Below are positions 60,930-64,000 of a stretch of DNA of 64,000 bases, piece after piece. The notes under the pieces were generated by a model. That model worked only from the letters and a program-made list of their open reading frames with translations, searched no databases and was not told where the DNA came from. The stretch is from Apricaphanius iberus (Eukaryota; Chordata; Actinopteri; Cyprinodontiformes; Aphaniidae): contig JAPXFQ010000494.1 of assembly GCA_028564705.1 (NCBI GenBank), positions 1,426,001 through 1,490,000 of the forward strand, written 5' to 3'. Each line of letters begins with the position of its first letter. Position 1 is the first letter of the stretch. Position numbers and translations under genes: made by a program.

Positions 60930-61380
60930 AGATAAGACAATTTTATTTGCACAGCACACTTTCAACACGAGGCACTCGAGGTGTGCAACATGATTGTGGT
61001 AAAAACGAAACAAAAACAAACCCCAAAACATATGATAAAAGCATAGAAAGTAAAAACAGCAAAAACATATGAGTAAGACAAAAAAAAAAAAAAGCGTAAA
61101 AGCATGAAAATTAAAAACAGCAATTAAGTATAAAACATGAGAATCAATAAAAGAAGTGCTTTACATGATTTCTTAGAGAGCATGATTGGAATGATTAAAA
61201 ACAGTAATTTAGGAAAAGCATGAAGAGAAAACGTATGTAAAAAATTAGACAATTACTCGAAGGCAGCTCTAAACAGTTGAGTTTTAATCTTTGATTTAAA
61301 AGAGCCTAATAATTCAGCAGCTTTGCAGTCGTCTGGAAGTTTGTTCCAGATTTGGGGGCATGTACATGTCTCTTTTAGTT
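60930..61380 (-). repeat. LINE 3' end with ORF2 C-terminal remnant
   Basis: The minus strand near 61370-61255 encodes CPQIWNKLPDDCKAAELLGS, then FKSKIKTQLFRAAFE and a stop. It is the same C-terminal signature as the plus-strand copy at 32700-32830. The 3' part has GCACAGCACACTTTCAACACG (plus-strand view) and an A-rich tail. Dead fragment. Confidence 0.7.
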
Positions 61381-61744
61381 TAGGTTGGTAATAATATTTA
61401 TTTTTAATGTTTTATTTATTATTTCTCTTTTGAATTACCTACCGTTTTTTTTTAATACTTCTTAGTTGGTTCTAAACTTTGCCAATCGTTTTTAAACATT
61501 GTCTCAAGTGTTTTCCTCCTAATTTCTTAATTTTTGCACATAATCATCATCAAAAATGTATACATTTTCATTAGTGTTTTTAAATCTTTATTCCTGTTTT
61601 TTTGCTTTTTCCTCAAATTTTGTCATTGTAGCTATAAGTTCCTTTATTGTTCTATTTGTTAATTTTCTCTCTGTTTTTATTCTCAACTTTCCTCAAAATT
61701 TTCTTTGTCAAATCTTTTAGATTTATTTCCGTTTCTTATTCAGT

Positions 61745-61815
61745 TTATTACAGATAGAAAATACTTTATTTATCCCAAAGGGAAATTCAATGCTGTCGTG
61801 GGTCGTAATGATATA
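61745..61815 (-). repeat. LINE 3'-terminal motif
   Basis: The plus strand reads AATACTTTATTTATCCCAAA then GGGAAATTCAATGC, the inverted 3' end of a common fish LINE family. It resembles the 48.17 kb LINE end in layout but not in sequence. Confidence 0.55.
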
Positions 61816-62099
61816 ATCACAGTATCTTAAAAGAGTCGCTATGGATGATGATGCTGATGTTGAAGATGATTGGTGGCAGTCAGTCTTGCAACAATTCTGG
61901 GGAAGCCTCTGACCGAAGACTAAAGGTCACAAGACCATCATTAAATACTAAGAGCTCATTTTACAGCCAGAAGAGACAATATTCCAAAGTAACAGGTTCT
62001 GGACAACATCATCAGTTGCTGTTAATCCACTGATTTATTTTTGCTGCTCCTATTTAAATCTCTTTTTGCCCGTATGTTTACAAAACCTTGCAAAGAGAC

Positions 62100-62422
62100 A
62101 GAGCTACCACTTTTTTCCAACCACTACGATACTGATACTTGTATCTGAATACTTGCCAATACTGAATACCACAAAAGAAATGCAATGGATTAGGTTTTAT
62201 CTTCTTCTCTACTTTTTTGAACAAATTATGGTGAGTTAGAAAAAATAAATAACATATTGATAAAAATGATCATAAAACTAAAAGTTCAAGTGAAAAATAA
62301 ACATTTTTGGTGAAAATATTGCGGAATTTCATATTTTAATTATCAACTCATGGTGTCAGTTAACTGACTGATACCGATGCAAGCATATGAACGATACCAG
62401 TATCTGTATCGGTGCATCCCTA
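62100..62422. mobile_element. MITE of the TAGGGATGCA-CGATA family (left end lost)
   Basis: The right end is CTGTATCGGTGCATCCCTA at 62422. The interior has TGAAAATATTGCGGAATTTC and ACGATACTGATACTTG. The left terminus is not recognisable before ACCACTTTTTTCCAACC. Confidence 0.65.
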
Positions 62423-62625
62423 ATTCTTACCCATTGTAATGGAAGGAGGAAATGTTTTGAGCTTCCTCATTCTCTCTTTGCTCTTTGGCTCTGCTCTACA
62501 TCCATGGCGCTTCCTTTTCAACTCCCCTGGGATTTGAGGTCGTGGTTCAGTTCTACTTGAACATTTGAGACACTAATCAGCTGCTCAGAGTTGTCTTGGT
62601 TATGTATCGTAACAACACAATCATG

Positions 62626-62670
62626 TTTATTATTATTATTATTATTATTATCTATTTATTTATTTTTCCC
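62626..62670. repeat. (TTA)n / (TTTA)n microsatellite
   Basis: Roughly eight TTA units are followed by TATTTATTTATT. Confidence 0.85.
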
Positions 62671-63299
62671 TATTTCCTAATTTTCTATCACTTTTCCCCC
62701 CATTTTTTTCTGTTTTTTTATTTGTTTTGTGATCATGTCCTTTCCTGAGTAAAGGTAAACAAATGTTCCCTACTGCTTGTTTTGTCAATAAGTTTAATAG
62801 TATTATACAGGGCAGGAGAGTAAACCAAAGCAAAGCCAGACTGTGTTAAAGACCAAGTTGGTTACAACACTGAAGTCAGTTTTCTTTTTGTTTCCACTGC
62901 CTTGTAAAAAAATTTAAAGGTATTTTAAGACAATTATAAAATATCCCCAGCGTTTTATTCAATTACTTTTTAGGTCATTTGTTGTTTATTTCTTTATCAG
63001 GCATTTATAGCTGCATTTATTCCATTCATTCTTTAAGACATTTTCAGGTTTCGTACACTCATTCCTTTTTTGGTTTCAGTCAGTTTTCTCAAATAGGGGT
63101 GAACTCATTCTCGTCTCATACTCTCTACCAAGCAAAAGCAAGAAATCCCGAGAATTATTTTTCTGCAGGCTTATTTAAGAAAGTTGCAAAAGCGTTGAAG
63201 AGGCTGGTCTCAGTCTCTGACTCCACCGGCAGGGTTGGTGTGTTGCGTATCGATTGAGGTCAGAGAAAATGCTCCCAGCTGAATTTCCTGTGTGAATGT

Positions 63300-63540
63300 G
63301 GGATATTTGGTTGAGGGATGCAGCAGCAGCAGCAGCAGCAGTGGGGATGTGGGTGCACCGCACACCCCACAGTCGTATGAGATTATCCAAATCCAGCGTG
63401 AATGGACCTGACACCATTGTCCCGAGCAGCAGCAGCAGCAGCAGCTTCAGCGGTGGTGGCGGTGATGTCACAGAAGGGGGAAAAAAGATGATGATACCTC
63501 CAGGAGCGATAGATTACAGCTGTGATGAAGAGGCGTAGGG
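63300..63540. promoter_or_regulatory. Candidate non-coding block with two CAG repeats
   Basis: Two CAG/AGC runs (about 63319-63341 and 63425-63446) flank a non-repetitive GC-rich stretch. In the plus frame they would be polyalanine and polyserine, and on the minus strand Ala/Leu. The frames differ between runs and no splice logic supports an exon. It is more likely regulatory or just repeat-prone DNA. Confidence 0.3.
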
Positions 63541-63639
63541 TCACCATTATTTAATTTATTATCATTACACGGAGGCCCGCGCTGACAGGACGGAGGGGTA
63601 GGGTGGGGAGGCAGTGAAGAGTGAGGGCCGGATTAAAAC

Positions 63640-63678
63640 AAACCCGCTCTGTGAGCGGGTTTTAGTTGCCATGGTAAC
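63640..63678. promoter_or_regulatory. Hairpin next to a perfect RFX X-box
   Basis: AAACCCGCTC, loop TGT, then GAGCGGGTTT forms a 10-bp perfect stem (63640-63662). Two bases on is GTTGCCATGGTAAC (63665-63678), which meets the RFX X-box consensus exactly in both halves. Despite its shape the hairpin is not a bacterial terminator in this context. Confidence 0.45.
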
Positions 63679-64000
63679 GATCATTACCTCGCACTTGGGA
63701 GAGCAGGAGCAAGGAGGGAGGAGAGGACGGGAGGTGTTGGTGGAAGAAGAAGCAGAGGGGGCGGGGGGGTAGGAAGGAAGACGGGATAGGAGATACGGGA
63801 TGAGCAGTTAGAAGAAAACATGGAGATGTTCAGCAGGGACAGGAGGATTGCTGATTGGTGGCGAAGAGACAAGTTTTTAAAATCAGAGCTTTCAGCTTTG
63901 ATCCAAACAAAATAAATGTCAGTTTCATCCAAAACCAAGGTTGAAAATCCTTTTTTTATTTCTTTATTAGAGGAAACTTGCTGGGACACCCTGCTTTTGA

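Larger units (their letters stand above)
38909..64000 (+). other. nol4l: Intron 1 of nol4l (runs past the window)
   Basis: It starts with the donor gtaaac and a GTGTGCGTGTG stretch. No downstream nol4l exon, such as one encoding the conserved V-E-D-F-F-D-I segment, was found to 64000, so the intron exceeds 25 kb. It hosts the transposons and candidate regulatory blocks listed separately. The stretches 39760-40670, 42200-45000, 49310-50740, 51050-52790 and 58800-60900 otherwise show nothing I can name, apart from a fish-repeat scrap near 51250-51760. Confidence 0.7.

Noticed and set aside
63296..63538. Protein with polyalanine and polyserine
   Set aside because: It is produced by CAG repeats in different phases with no splice sites or known domain.
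63640..63662. Intrinsic transcription terminator
   Set aside because: The GC stem followed by T residues looks bacterial, but the window is vertebrate genomic DNA.
1..64000. CRISPR array, operon or prophage
   Set aside because: No spaced short repeats and no bacterial gene density; tandem runs are microsatellites.

Overview
This is vertebrate nuclear DNA, most likely from a teleost fish. It is AT-rich and intron-dominated, with few exons. The interspersed repeats are typical of teleosts: a tRNA-derived SINE with a LINE-like tail, L2/CR1-type LINE fragments, PIF/Harbinger, Tc1/Tc3 and hAT-like inverted-repeat elements. I see no bacterial or viral gene organisation.

Two protein-coding genes are supported, arranged head to head. 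On the minus strand, three 5' exons occupy about 1.3-7.6 kb: a non-coding first exon with a CCAAT-type promoter, an exon carrying the start codon (4855-4989), and a third exon (1328-1473). The two coding exons join in phase and encode the first 90 residues of an EB1-like calponin-homology (CH) domain; the rest lies beyond the left edge. On the plus strand, a GC-rich promoter region and first coding exon (38567-38908) encode the conserved N terminus of a NOL4/NOL4L-family protein. Its first intron runs from 38909 past the right edge. In human 20q11.21, NOL4L, COMMD7, DNMT3B and MAPRE1 are neighbours, with NOL4L and DNMT3B 5' ends facing each other. That arrangement, plus the divergence of the CH sequence from true EB proteins and the CH domain reported in some fish Dnmt3b-type enzymes, makes a dnmt3b-like gene the best reading of the left gene. 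MAPRE1-like is the alternative. I found no commd7 exon between them.

Layout. 0-8 kb: CH-gene 5' end with transposons in its introns. 8-37 kb: intergenic DNA full of decayed repeats (Harbinger, hAT-like, Tc3 and Tc1 remnants, LINE 3' ends, a SINE-like element), with some non-repetitive blocks that look like possible regulatory DNA. 37.8-39.8 kb: nol4l promoter, GA-repeat 5'UTR, first coding exon and start of intron 1. 40-64 kb: nol4l intron 1, holding more transposons, a GC-rich block (45.6-46.8 kb), an hAT-like element with a nested LINE (47.1-49.3 kb), a decayed 28S rRNA fragment inside the tail of an L2-type LINE (57.2-58.8 kb), and several candidate conserved non-coding elements with SOX/POU/homeodomain or RFX X-box motifs.

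No new multi-gene system was found. The observations most worth following are the CH-domain gene facing nol4l, the 28S fragment inside the LINE tail, the internally deleted two-gene Harbinger element, and the repeated X-box motifs around nol4l.
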